In this document: piece after piece, positions 13,801-28,800 of the stretch
Numbering within the stretch: position 1 is the stretch's first letter
How the letters are laid out: each line of letters begins with the position of its first letter
NCBI GenBank assembly: GCA_907163375.1
Contig: CAJQUW010002187.1
Coordinates: 1-64,000 of the forward strand
Direction of reading: 5' to 3'
Length of the DNA: 64,000 nt
Source of the DNA: Prostheceraeus crozeri
Lineage: Eukaryota > Platyhelminthes > Polycladida > Euryleptidae
Made by a program: the position numbers and the translations under genes
The notes under the pieces: generated by a model
Databases searched by the model: none
The model's input: the letters and a program-made list of their open reading frames with translations, nothing else
What the model was told of the DNA's origin: nothing

Positions 13801-16800
13801 CAAAGCCCTATATAGATGTCTTCACATCTGCTAAATTAACTTATCAATATGGAGCGCCAGCGAATACCTTCAGATGTTAAACGCAGAATCATTATGGCTC
13901 ACGAAGCCGGAGATGATTATATTGAAGCCGCTCGAGTTCTCGGTGTAAAACGGGGTACTGCGTATTCAATAGTACATCGTTATATACTTGAAGGAGTCAT
14001 TGAGCGTCCCAGAGAAGGAATACGACACCAAAAGATGGACGAATATATGGCAAATACTGTGGTAGAGATTGTTGAATCCCAACCGGAATTCACGTTAGCC
14101 CAAATCAAAGCTGATCTACAAGCGCGGATGCCGGACAAGCCATCTGTCTCAATTCAAACTATCAGCACATGTCTGAGAAATCGTCTTATCTTCTTAAAGA
14201 AAATGGAGACTGTTCAAGTCAACCGCAATAGCCATGACGTCAAAGTGGAAAGGGCCGAGTATGCGAACTGGTATCTGCACACGATCAACGCAAACCATCC
14301 GCCAACATTCATTTTTGTGGACGAATCCGGCTTTAATTAATGGATCAGTCGCACACGAGGTCGTGCCAGACGGGGGGAGTCGTATTTTACTCTCAATGAA
14401 ATTGCAAATTATTGAAAGAGGCAGAGCAGCGCTATTACCCATGGCCACGCTTAAACTTTGCTCGTAAGGAATGCCATTTGGATTACCATTGGTCTAGAGG
14501 TCGAGCCCCGAAAGTGTCATTGGAAGTGGACAGGATGGGCATTCAAACTTCAAGTACCACAACGCTACAGAAAACTCTGACTATGTCAGAACCGTCCAAG
14601 TCTCCAGTTGGACGAATAGTGACGTTAAAGCTTCATAATTTGAGAATAATGAGCTTTGTGTAATTCACTTCACTTGCATAATAGATTCTTGAATCATGGC
14701 ACACGGACTCATTTCTCATAGTGAAAGTTCCCAAAATTTAGTAAAAGTTAATACTCAGAATTCACAAAAAATATTTTAGATGTTTTTCACATGAAGACAT
14801 TAAGGCGAAGCATCCCTGCAAATGCGATGATCGCATCTGGACAAGAAGCTCCTACATGAGGAAAATATGAGATTGCAAACTCACTTTGCTTGCAAAATCA
14901 AAGCAAAACATGCGGAGCCCAAGGGAGCCGCTGCTGATGTTCCAATAAAAGAATCTTTGCATCCACTGTTGACTGAGTCCGTAATCTGAAAGAATGTAAC
15001 AATGAGATATCAGTATCTGATACTTTTTCCCAAAGAAATTTTTCGAAGACAAAAATTCTCGTCGATAGTTTTATTTGCGAGCTTTCAGGTGATTCATCTA
15101 TCCTCAGGCAGATCAGTTCTGTGCCTGAGGAACGCTGAATCAGCTGGAAGCTCGAAAATAAAATCATCGACGGACATTTTTTGTCTTCGAAGAATTTATT
15201 TGAGAATAACAGTCTAGGTTCTCGAGAAGAAGGAACAATGTACAGCATTTGGTAGTTTGCATTTCAAATAAGTTTACATATCCAGCAGGCCTCGAGACCC
15301 CATCCGCACAGGCAGTATAAATGAAGCTCTAAAATCAAGCCTGTGGCATACTAGGAAACTGTATCCGTCAGGATGTACTTTTGTTCTGTGAGGACAACAT
15401 ATTCGTTGTTCCTAGAAACTATCTACCAATCAGTGGATTGGTAATTTGTTTCATGGAAAATGTTTCCGAAATAAAAAATTTTCTGTTGCTAGAAACTTGT
15501 TTCTAGCCTGGTCTAAGTTTTATGAATATCCAGTATTCTTGATCGTGGTAAAATACGTCGTATAATTATGAGCGAATTTAACGACATTTCCGATTTTTAT
15601 TTCTCTGTAAGGATTTGATTTTTACTGATAAAACTCATTAAATATCAGAGCTGCTAAAAGTACATGTTATATAAATTATATACATGGAAGTTTTACACCA
15701 GACTTCAATGGAGGATCGGACGCCCTGGATTCACTGACAAGGAGTTTTGCGCTATATCATCATTCGACTTCTCTCTTCAAAAAATGAAAGGCTTCGTCCC
15801 TGAAGCAAAATTGGTCAGTACCATGACTTCTGCGCACGTGAGCCAATTTAGAAACATATCGACCTATTTGTTTCTTTTGAGTTCATTGATACGAATAATC
15901 ATTTTAGCTCAAGCACATCGATAGCAGGCTTCGCGCTCATGTGTTTAGAGCCTAAACTAATTATTTTACTTATTATTACAATCATAAGTTAATGAAAACA
16001 CGTTATTGAGGAGTTGAGGAGTTCACTTCATTAGTTGACGGTTTCTGCCATAAAAGTGAGACGTCGCGCGACGTGAGCCCTTCAAAAGCCGTAGGAGATC
16101 ATCAGGGATCGAATTGACCGCCAGCCGATGATGAGCTTGAGGGTGAAGTGGGCGATGCAATATTGTCACTGGCATTCTCAATGGAATCGAGTTGTTTGGA
16201 GTGATGAAGCTTCTGTCTGTTTCAGAGGTCGCGATGCCATGTGAGAGTTTGGATGAAGTCAGGTGACGCAATTTCTGATCATTTGACATCACCTGTGAAT
16301 CAAGGAGGTGGAAGATTGTTGATTTGGGCTGCGATATGGTTGAATGGCCGAACTGAACTCCATATCCAAAAGGATAACATGAATTCCGATGGATATATGA
16401 ATGTTTTGCAAAGGCACATTCTTCCATTGTCCTCCCAATTTGGCGATTCATCCTCCTACCGGATTTACATAAACAACAACACCACTTGTCACAGGAGCTG
16501 TCTAACTGATTCATTCAAAGCTCAAGCTGGCGTGCCAACTTTGAAATGATCCGCTTGCTCACCAGACATCAATCCAATTGAAAATGTCTGGAGTCTACTG
16601 AAGCGTGGTGTGAAGCGATCAATTCTTCCTGGAGATGGTCTTTCTCGACTTGAAGCTTTGCTAAGGCAAGAGTGGGAGAGTTTATATCAAGAAGCAATCA
16701 ACCGCTTGATCAAAAACATGCCTTCCCGGATTCGACAGGCGATTGAACTTTCTGGTGAGGTTACAAAATATTAGTGACCACCAGCAAACGCACCATGAGG

Positions 16801-19800
16801 AGCCAACTGGCTCTAATGAGCCACTGAACAACAAAGAACCTATATTTCAGCTTTTATTTTCATTTGTCTGCCGAATTTGTATCTGTAACTGACAGAATTT
16901 TATTAAACGAGACAAAATTTAGGTGGTCCACTTTTTATGATCATCAAATATTTAATTGTATATTTACAAGAAATAAGCTACTGGTACTTCAAAAAAAACG
17001 CATCTCTTCTAACGGTGGCAACGCTGCATGTCCATATCTTCATAATGAGTATGAAGTTGAAAAGAAAGATTTCTTAGCACAATCACGATTCACGAACGAC
17101 TTTATATTCTTCGTTGTTACAGGCCTGGATGTGCATGATGTGGTTGCTAATAAAACAAATTAGTCGAAAATACATTGTCAGTCCAGGAGAGTGACAGTCA
17201 CTAGTTTTATACACTTATTTTCTGTAGAAACATAACACCTCGATTTCCTGCATCTTCAAAAAAGTAGATCAATAGACGACAGAGCAATCAGCACCCCATA
17301 ATGCTTCAGACAAAACTCTTTGTTTGAACCGGCTGCAACAATGGTGTCCAGCTCTTGATTATCGAATTAACGACAAATGTGACAAGCATCTTAAATGAAT
17401 AGTTTTCTTTAAGTGCACTACTTGTCCACAGAAATTCAAACTTTTATGCTTCGTAAATACGTAGAGCTAAAGAATGCGTTAGACCAACCAACTACCCCAC
17501 GTGCACTTCCGCGGACAAAGACCATCCCTCTGAATGTATGCATACTTCAAAAAATGTAAGCTCGCCACTTGTCGAAACAAATTTTGCTACAATGAGAAGG
17601 ATGGCAGATTAGACAACATTGTGTAGATATGAACATCAGAGGACAGATTCAATTGTACCGATTATTTGGCCGATTATTGACGCGTTAGAGAAATAATCGA
17701 TAATCGATAATCGGCTGACTATTTGCCAAATAGTAGAGTTTTGGAGATTTTTGTAAATTTCAGTAAAAGTGGCTGATCGAGAGAGACGTTTTTAAATTTT
17801 TTACATGTGTGCTGTATACTGAAATATACTAATCTAAATTTAAACGACTCCTTTCATCATTGCGACAATTGAATTCTGCCGAAGACTCAATTTACAAATA
17901 GAAGATTATAAAGATGTTTGAAAGTTATTTTCGCATATCGTGATGTACAGTTCACTGCGTCTGGGTGGAAGAGCACTCCCAGAGTGGGAGTCGGGTCGCA
18001 GATTTCGGCCTGACCTCGCTAGCCAAGGCCCCGGTGAAGTTTTCATTTTTTAAAGCGGGGCCGACCCATGAGCTTCTGTAGGTAGGCATGGTCCAGGCCC
18101 GCCTCATTTCTAATTAGAAAAAAAACAATTTGAATATGTTGACAAATAATACTTGAATAATCAGTTGTCATGCACCAAGACACACTCAATATGTTTTCTT
18201 GTTCAGAATGAAGGCGTGCGAGTATTCATGAGCAAAGATACATCGTCAGCAATTAAACCACCTTTTCAGAAATACAGTAGACCTATGCGTGTCATAATAG
18301 GTGCAGGCTTTACTACACTTCAAACAAGATTCCGGAGTGACGAGTATGCAGGAATATAAGTAATGAAAAAAATGAAAAGCAGGCGAGCGTAAGCTAACTT
18401 TATGAATGACGAGAAAGAATGTAATCACAGCGTCTATGGCTACCAAGGAAATTTTGTGTTAAATTTTTCCAAGTCTGAGGACAGATTTCTATTCTATGGC
18501 CAGGCCAACTGGCCGGCACTCGACAATCTTAGGAGTGATGAAAAGTTGGGTCAGAGTTGACATGAAATTGGTGCTACATAGGCCTGCCGAAAATGTCCAA
18601 TGGAAGGAGCTCACACACGTGAAATTAAGAAAGTAACTCAAGCAGACGGTCATGCCGATATTCCGCCTAAAAAGAAAATTACATGCCTGCTTAAACGAAA
18701 AAAGGCTCGAAGGTTATTGAGTCTTTGATTTCTGATTGCGGTGGTGCATAGTTTTGTGATGATGATTTAGAATCATTCGAATGCGCTTTCTGTGTAAACT
18801 GACAAAATGCTGAACATGTTGCACCATTTTCAAAACAAAGAAATCTCCCTGTGGTCGGAAGATTTATATATCGTCAAATATATACCGTACTTCATCGTTG
18901 AATCATGTAACCCTTTGCACACATAATCTTTAGGCAAAGAGCTGTTCATAGATTCAAAAAAACTCCTAAAGCAGAAAACTTGCAAATGAACGATAAAATA
19001 GTCGCATGCCTTTGAACAAGAGTGTTGCAAACTTTAGCAGAATTACAAGCTTTTTTCGCATCTTTCCTTAAAAGCGTCTCTCATATTTTTCCTCATTTCT
19101 TTATTTAGTTGATTGGATACATGGATGAGGAGATCACAACTGTTAGTAATTTTGCTCTCCTTAATAAAATGTTGGTTATTACTCAATCAGAATTAAAGTT
19201 ATTCATGACATAAGCTACCTGATTCTTCAACACTGTGGATCTATTTGCATACTAATATCGGAAATAATTCTTCAAGCCTCCTACTTAGATCATACAATCA
19301 GTAATCACTAGAGTACCGTAAAATGAGGATACTTAAGACATCGCCAAACTGTGGGGTAACTTGCGACAAATGAGTTTAGAGACCTCTGGTACTCAGTGTG
19401 TATGATGAAATGACTCGGTGCTTCCACATGTGAATTATGTGGGAATATCCAGGCTTGCCGTTGGGATGAATTTCCTGACCAATCCAAATGAGAATTTCCA
19501 TTGGGATCCCAATAGATTCCAATCCCAACAGCCAGCTTTAGAGCTAAAATCATACGCAAGTTGACCCCAAGCTATATCGGGGCTTACCGCTTAGGCCTAC
19601 CATATGTGATACTTTTGAATTGACTAGGGCCACGGACGTAGGCCTAGGATTATATTGGCCTTAATAGTAATAGGAGGTTTAATTAATTTTACACAATTAT
19701 GCATAATAGGCCTACTGTGTGGCTAAATTTTGCACCAAGACTGCCTTCACCTAAGAGCTTATAGGGGCCTACGTGTATAGCTGATATACATGTACGAGTT

Positions 19801-22800
19801 ACAAACACACTTGGTATTAATTCAGCCTATATCGGATAATGGGGTGTTAATAAACAGGTCGCCACACGGGCTCTTTTTGAAGCCACTGTTCCTGCGCATG
19901 ACACTGTTACATCGTCATACTATAACCCGTTCGAATCAATGACTCATACGCACGCGCAAAGCACGAGTCGAGGCACAAGAAGGCCTCCGAATTAAGCCAC
20001 TATTTTTAGGAACTAGGGAAGTTAAAGCCATGTAAAGCTGACTTCATCAATTTGTGTGAATCACACTAAGAGCTCTCAATGCTTGACTTCGACAGAGGCA
20101 AGGTCAGACTGTACACACAGCAAGATGAACTACTCAGTACAACCTGAACACATTTGTAACGTACTGATTAATGTCAACGATTACATGCACATTTCGTTGG
20201 GAGAGGGCTTATTGGTATCTGTTGGGATTGGGGTGGATTTTAGGTAGCCCAATCCCAATTGCTGTTGGGATCCCAATTAGGATCCCAATTCCGACGGCAA
20301 GCCTGGGAATATCTGAAAGGTGTGACACATAGTTTCGACATTTCCTTGAGTATGTATGATGGACATTTATGAAAAGTGTCATTTTCCAGCACATAATGCA
20401 CTCTCAAATTGCTTGGGCCTTCATAGTAGGCATGTATACAGAGAAGTCACATTCGCAATACCACTTCAGTACAAAGTAGTTATATTGACAAAAAAATGAT
20501 ATTTGTAAAATGAAATTCAGGTTGGGGATACTTGCGGCCGTACACCAAGTATCAGAATTGCGACTCTGTCTGTCAGGTTTCAATTCGGTTATGCTTTGAA
20601 CATATGATTGTACGATGAATAACGCATGAACAGTTGCATCAAGAAATGTTTGTTTTATCAGTGTTCTACCAAAATATTTGTTTTATTGGAAAATATTTAT
20701 ATGGTATAGGCATACGCTTTACCTCAGCTCTTATGTTGCGTTTTGTTATCTGATTTTTAACACTGAAATTTGATAATTGACCCTGATGTTAATTGTTGGA
20801 TTGTTTAAAGAATGGGGCTTCGAATGAACTATCCCGATAAATTGCAAGAAAGTTCAGAGATTATTGTTGATGATGGTTGTCATGAAGGCCTACTTTCATG
20901 AACTTTGACTTCATAACCCTGGATGACATTTTTTGCTACGAAGTGCTTTGTTAATTGCTCTTAGGCCCTATGCCTTCTTATTGCTGTGATAATATCATTT
21001 CACAGGTTGCAATGTACTAACGGTACTCATCATCATTGACTTCGAATTGTTTCGCTGATGTGGAACATTTTCGAAATTTTTGAAAGCTGAACCTTGACCT
21101 TCACGTGACCTTCTATAAGTAGGCAATACTGATAATTTTGTAATTTGTTTTCACGATGCATTCTTCTGATGCGTTAAGTGATAATTTACATTTCAAACCT
21201 AATTATTTGTTTTTATTTCTTAAAAATAGGTCAATGTCGCAAACAACTCCAAATCAAGTCCAACTTGAGACACTATTAATTCTAAGATGGAACCTTAAGT
21301 GAGTTGATCTGGCAGAATCTTCTGTTATGCAATGATAGCACGTCACCCAAGCAAACTAGCAGTTGCAAAAGAAATATGTTTGAAGAAAGTTCATAAGTGC
21401 TAGACTAAGAGTTATAAAACAATTTCTCAAGTATTCCCATTTTATGGCAGTTTTCATCTGCGCATTTTATTGAAGGACGTCTCTGAATATAGTTTTCACC
21501 ACATGAGAACGTCATTCATTCAAAGAATTATGGAAGTTTACAAAATTTGCTTAATGCCTGCCTCATTTCCACTGCATGTGATGTATTAATATTCTTTCCA
21601 TCCCAGGAATATTTCTGCCATTCTAGCCTGCATTTCAAACAGAGAAGAGACATAACATTTAAGATATTCAAGGCGTCCCTGATTAACTCTACATTTGTTC
21701 TACATGTTAGTTGACACCAGGTGTGGATTCAAATACAAGTACTTGTACTTAAGAACATTTTCATGGTACTTTGTACTTGTACTTGATTTATTTTGCTTTA
21801 CCTGCACTTGTACTTGGTCAAATACTTTCATAAATGTACTTGGAATTTCAAGTACTCAAGTACTTTTTTAAGAGTTTTCGAGTAGGCCTACATGACAAAT
21901 ACACCAATGCATTTGCCTGAGAGATCTGACTCCCTGTCCTTTTGGGATTCTCAAAGTTGGAAATATCCTACCCTGGCTAGTTTAGCATTAAAGTATCCTA
22001 CCTCACCCGCCTCGTCTGCTCCTGTGGAAGGAATATTCAGCACCACTGGGAAAGTTTTTAGATCAATTCGCTGTCGAATTAAAGACCAAAATTTCGAAAG
22101 ACTAATGTTTATCAAATCAAATGACTTCTCCTCCTAAAATGTTATAAGCTTCATACTTGTACCATGTTGTCAACAACAATAGTCCTACTTGCTCCATGAG
22201 ATAGGAATACATGTATCTTCATTCCTCAATCAAGAGTTGTTTTCAGTTGTGTCATGTACTACTTAATTTTTGTGACTATAGTATATACATGTATTACTCA
22301 CAATTTTTGTTCTGAACTTGACTAGCACGAACGCACAAACAGGAATAACAATACAATTTGAGAATGCTTTGCGATTTAACTCGGTAATAATTATTCGGTA
22401 CTTGTACTTGATTTTCAGTATTTGTAATTGCACTTCAATGACAATTGGATCAAGTACATGTACTTGAACTAGTAGTCATTATGTTTTCAATGTACTTGTA
22501 CTTGTACTCAAGTACAACCGAAGTACTTGACCCCAAGCCTGGTTCACACTTACGATTCGGGCTCTGACTGTGTGCTTCGGAGATGGTTCGTCACTTGCTG
22601 TTCTTCCTCCAACAGGTGCTGCCGCAATAATCGCCGAACATCGCTCTCCATAAAACACCGTCCCACCATAGATGTTGGTTGCAGCCATGGGGAAAGTGTA
22701 TGGTGTGTTAACATAGCCGTCAGCACCACAGTTATCTCCTCTAAGACCTCCATTCCCTGACGCAAATGAAAATAAGTTGCCCAGACCACCACGACCCTGA

Positions 22801-25800
22801 AAGGAGAACGCAGTCTTGAGTTACTGAACATTTAATCATCAAGGCTGAAAGAAAATACTACACAAGTCATCATTATTATTTTAATATGAAATCTCCTTAA
22901 TCCTATGAATCTCTTTAAGGAATGTCCATTTAACGTTCGTTTGTTCGTCGGTTAGACGCTTTTCACAACACTCAAAAAGCAGCTCGTCCTAAGTCTCTAT
23001 TGTTGACATCTTGGGGCTTCAGGACGGAAGCCTTCATATCATCTCTTAAATTCTCAGACCAAATCTTCTTCGGTTATTTTCTAAGATTTGTTCGGCGGAA
23101 CGATATAATCAATGGAGCAACCCAGGAAATGTGTAGCCATCAGCGATGGAACAGGGTCACGGTTGCGTGACCCGAAATCTTTATTTCCATTTAGTTGAGT
23201 TGCATCTTGAATCTGGGGGTGAGGGAAGAAAGTAGTATGCATCGTTCTCTATATTTACTAAGCTCAATCCCATCTGATTCTCTTACGTGGATTCTTCAAT
23301 TGAGGACTTATGTCGTTCTGTCGCTCGTCAATAGCTCAGTTGGTAGAGCGTTGGCCTAGATTACCAGAGGTCGGTGGTCCAAATCCATCAAGACGCGCAG
23401 TTATTTTCCGTCTGTTGAATCATAATAATCTTTATAATAATAAGTAATAGCTATATGTCAGGGACTGCAATTCGCCCCAAGCGGATTTGCGGAAGCTAAA
23501 ATCCGGCGTGCATTGTATTAGTCCCATTGTCCTGTTGTTGTGCTTCATGGTTTATGATGGAGTTCTTGGTGTCTTAAACCTTCTAGCAATAATGCATGGC
23601 CTCCTAATTTATTCAGAAATCTTCCGCCTCATTTATTAATATTTCCATATATACAAATTTTGACGAAGTCGTTGCTGCACTATTTTATTTCTGAAAAATT
23701 AATTATGTTATTTTACATCTCTGACTACGCAAATTTGAAAAGATTTTAGCAATACAAGCATTCCAATTAAATAAAAATTTTCAATTCTCGTACTCAGGAT
23801 GTCATTAATTGTGCGCTACGTCATTCCGAAAATTTAATTTAGACATGATAATGAAATTTTGAATAACCACAGCTTCATAATCTTCACATATTGCAATTTT
23901 GAATCCTTAGATATTTGCATTTTTCCTTGCAATGCCAGATGGATATTTTTACAATTTCTGCTCGCATTCAGCTTTAGAGAATCTAATTAGAATTCTCTAT
24001 GATTGGTTTTCAACAAGATGAGGATCAGTTGCAAGCATGAAAAAATAAACCAAAAGACGCCTGCACTGTAAATCGCCGGATACGTGAATTACGTGAAAAT
24101 TAACTCCAAAGTCACAAGCTGTTTGTATTTGATACCAACAATTGATTCGAAATTCTCTCATAAACTCTTATTTTCTGGGTTTTGGTTATGTTTTTCATAC
24201 GATTATTGACTTCCTTTCGCATATGTTCGTATGCGTTTGATATGCAACGATGCGAACAACCCCTCTGTGATTGGCTGATACCAAACAACATACCAAAATA
24301 ACTTCGTAGAGAGAGGTTTACAGTGTATGCAATGTTTAACCTTCATATTTTCCTGCACAATTATAAAGTTTTCCAGTATTTTCTCGCAAGTATTTTTCCA
24401 GCAAGAAAACAGAGACAATATTATAATATTACACTTTATTGAAATACCCTACAGTGATATTGACCTGTTAGTGATTTTCTCTAATTCATACTTTATGATT
24501 TTACAAACTCAAAGCGATGACATAACAATCTAGTGAGAAAAAATTTTAGGGCCACAGTGAATTGCTAAGCGTCGTCAGTTTGAAATCTGCTGTGCATCGG
24601 TGCGTACAGAAGCAATCAAATTCAGCGTAGCAAAGTGCGTCAAGGTAACAAAGTTAAAAAAAACAAGCTAATGACTAGTTACTTTTCAATAGGTACAAAG
24701 TATGATTTAAAAGAAAATTTTTATATCCTAAAATGTCTAAAAATTTTAAAAATACTTACTAGAAGGACAAACAACGCTTCTCCTCTCCTCATGTGTAATG
24801 AATTGGCGAGTAAGTCGTTCTGTTCAAAATTATGTTTATCACTTATATATTGAAAAGATCCTATTTAACAGTCTGCCCATTCAGATGATAAGAGGACAGG
24901 TCTGTTTCCAATCAAAATACCAGATCTAGCTAATAGCACAGCGGGATTACGCTATCTAAAATCTACCAAATGTGTAAGAGAATTAATATTAGTTCCTTAA
25001 GCCAAAACGTGAAATAGAATTGTACAAAATATGCATACAAATTATTTGACTATTTTTAATGAGGTCATCAACAGGAACTTGGTCAGAACGATCGCGTTTC
25101 GACCGCTTAATCCTGGACGCTCAAACCCGACCAAGCGCGGTCCTGTACATTTAAGATGCACAGCCTCAAAAATTAAATTTATAATAGAGAAAGATTAGCA
25201 TCCATCAAAAAAAAAAAAAAAATAGAGTCACTATTGACTGAAATGTACCTCAGGCATTTGAAAGAAGGACAGAGTCCAGCCAGTAGAGCACGACATAACC
25301 GGTATGTCCAATAATTAACATCTGCCTCATACAGTAAATGTTCGAATGAACAGTCACATCACTAACTTTCATAAGATCCATGATATCAGCACTTACCTGT
25401 GTGGCAGAGATTTGAATTGCCCTTCCCGTGTAGCGATGCGGCATGTCCATTAGCTTTCCTGTATCTGATGGTCCCCAAGAGCAACTGTAGATGTCACTTT
25501 CGTTGTGCATGTGCAGGACAGCGTACGCCTCCATTAGATCCGTTATTTTCCCAGCAAGTATTCGAACTCCTGTGACAGTGGAAAAACATGCAAGTCAATA
25601 GATGTTTATCAAATAAAAACAAATAAATTAATAGAATCATAAATACTTTTCAACATGTAAATCACATTATCCACCATGGTGAGTGTGTTCAGAATCAGAT
25701 ATTCATGTTTTTGCATGTTATGAGAGCGAGACTTTTCAGTGGATGTATACGACCATCGTCAGGCAAGTGGCTGTTGTGGATGAAGATGTGTCATTTCATG

Positions 25801-28800
25801 CTCTTACAGCACGGAATCTACGCGAACTGCCAACTGTACGAAGCAAATTTACAACGATAGGAGAAAAGACAAAGGATAAATTCTGCTAATAAAACTTTAT
25901 GATCATCAACTGTGGAATTATGCTCATCCACAACAGTCATTGGTGTAATGATGGTTGCTCAGCGCAGTTGTAAGGTCTCGCGCTCATTACATGTACAGTG
26001 AATCTTCGATTATCCCGATGGTCAAAACCCAATAGGTCAGTCAAAGATCCGGATAAGCGAAATATCCGGATAAGCGAATTTTTAAATCCCATGTTAGCAA
26101 AAGCTTGTGGGTTTAGGTCAAAGACATTTGATTATATACCAAGATCGCATATATAGATCTACAGAATATGACATGTGATCATATTAGAATATAATCTACA
26201 TTATAGAATATGATCTACGTATATCCATATAATCTGTATGCATATATCCATCCTGCATATCTACCTAGAATGTAATACTTGACTCATTTTATTCCGATTC
26301 TTTGACTGTTTAATGAAATTATAAGCATCAATTGTACATGTCTGCTATATATTCACTGTCGTTCCTATTAAAGCACATAAATACACGTACACAAACAATG
26401 ACCGTGAACTGAGACCATGAATTGAAAGTGATTTATCAGAGCTGTATCCCAGCTTTGACTAGCATGCATAACCTACTTAAGAATGCTCCAATCATTTAGC
26501 TGCTTGGCCTATTATTTGACTCAGGCGCACATTGAACAAAAATTAATTGCTGGTAAAGCAAGAGTACTTCGTGTATGTGTTACCTAAAGAGGAGAGGAAT
26601 ACTAAAATGAACATTTGATTCCATGTATGTACATGTAAATGTTTTAATGGAATCACGGAGAATCGAACGGATTCTGAAATTACGTCCGGATAATCGAAAT
26701 CCGGATAATCGGTATCCGGATAATCGAAGATGCACTGTAAATACAAGAGCAATTTAAGTCTCTCACATCATCAATTCCGACCGGCTAACAATTCAAGACT
26801 TCAAGACTCCTCACCTCCTAGTTTCACCTTGGGAGCAACACCAACACCACACACCTTGTTATTGGCCTCTGCAGCGATTTCACCTGCACAACTTGTGCCG
26901 TGTCTGAAAGTGTAAAACAACATATAATTCCGTTACGCTTAAAACATAATATTGCTAGCATGTATTATAACTTTAGGCCTTCTCCAATAATAAATGAGGA
27001 AATGCTCCTGTAATATTAGCGAAAACGTTCCAAATTCTCAAATAATTTACAAGAGCAATATTCTGTAAGGGAAAAACAGTGAAAATAACAGATCAATTTT
27101 CCAGAAACTGTCTGTTTATGTCCGAGAAATTTGATGGCGTCACAGTCTAAGTCAACCCGCAACACTGCAAGGCAAATATTTAATATGAAAATATTAATAT
27201 ATTAAAATATACTTAATATAAATTTAATTCTGTGCTGCAAGGTTTTATTCCACATCACATAGTGATAATTGAATTGATTCATCATCAGCTTCGACGCTGC
27301 ATCAAGTCAAGCTGAAAGTCGAAACTTGGAGTAACTTGCTAATTACAAACCATCAATTGAACAGTTTTAAAAAATGCTGCAAATAAATTGGAGACAAAAC
27401 AACTGTTTCATCATTAAATTCTAATCCGCAAGGCCTTTCGACGACTCTCGTCAAGCGGTACGTCGTATTTACAGATAAATCATGAAAAACGTTTATATAC
27501 AAAATAAAATAAAAGAGGGTGAGTTAAAGTCAAAGATCAGAAGTTAGAAGTCAGATCCACGGTAGCGCGAGCGTCATCGCTGTTTGCTTTTGTACACACA
27601 ATTTGGGTCTTGTGACGTTGATGATAGTCGCCTCTAGGAATTGTAGTAACGTTGTATGACAAGTTGTGCGTGTGACGTCAAACTGCGGACAACTGAGAGC
27701 GTGCATTGCCACATCACTGCTGGAAGGCTCTGATGATCGTGGATCTTAATTCTAACTTCTGACCTTTGACTTTAACTCACCCTCTTTTATTTCATTTTGT
27801 ATATAAATGTTTCTCATGATACGACGTAATACGACGTACCGCTTGATGAGAGTCGTCGTGGAAAGGCCTCGTAGATTAGAATTTAATGATGAAACAGTTG
27901 TTTTGTCTCCAATTCATTTGCAATGCTACATCGGCCTCAGGCTGTCTTATTGTTCTTAAGCTAGGCAACAATTTTATGTTGATTTTACATTTTCCAATTA
28001 CTATGAATCGTGTTTTTATTTTGAACTTTGATATTATAAAGTGATTCCGTGGCTCCATGGTTAACTACATGGATCAGGAGAATAAGTTATTCATAGGAGA
28101 TGGACCTGTAGCCGCACCTCACAAACATTATAGTTCCGAGAAATACATGCTCTTCTTCTCTGACTAGAGCTGAAGCTCGCAGCATGGGATCAAGAAATCC
28201 TGAACATACCCATCTCGTTCCGGTTGAATTGTGGCAGGACCACGAGGATTTCCATGCGGGTCGGTTGGATCATTGAGATCTGCACTTAAATAGGGATCAT
28301 AGGCGTGCTTCAAATCTGCATGTTTTGTGTCGATTCCATCATCTACGACAATCACGCGACTTCCTTGTCCTTGATATCCTTTCCTCCAGCACGGAAGCAG
28401 ATTCAAGTCGAGACCCGGATTCACAATTTGACCGTAATTAACCTGAATCAAAGAAGATTTACACTTTTATTGATGACAACATGGACATGCAAATAAATAG
28501 TGCAGCTGTATAAAAATGCACATGCAAGATCTGATGAACGACTGCATGGATGGAAAACTTTTTCAGCGCTTTTCCAAATGACAGCGCATTTACCTCTATA
28601 GTATTATACATAATCTCTCTGTTGGTTTCATTAATTTAAGGCAGCGCAAGAGAGAATGAACGTGCGTCTCGCATCACCGTGTATTTTGTTGTGACCAGAC
28701 AAGCAATGTACAATCGTATAACCCGACACCGAGGAGTATTCAACGATTAAGAAGTCCAAAGCCGGAAAGAAGTCTTGTGGTCGCATATTGCGCTATATGA

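Noticed and set aside
13849-14410. Bacterial insertion-sequence contamination
   Set aside because: Three diverged relatives, one interrupted by a eukaryotic hAT element, sit in the same AT-rich context; animals carry IS630-like elements.
16023-16514. 163-codon minus-strand open frame
   Set aside because: Antisense shadow of the Tc1 transposase remnant.
22554-22796. PC2 identity for the convertase
   Set aside because: PC2 has Asp at the oxyanion position; here it is Asn (SGNGG).
23325-23398. Functional tRNA gene
   Set aside because: The acceptor stem pairs over too few positions and the anticodon stem is mismatched.
24066-24324. Possible MITE with CACTGTAAA/TTTACAGTG ends
   Set aside because: Only about nine bases pair and no target duplication is visible.
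28535-28565. CTGATGA ... GAAA in intron 3
   Set aside because: No stem II pairing and no cleavage triplet with a helix I partner.
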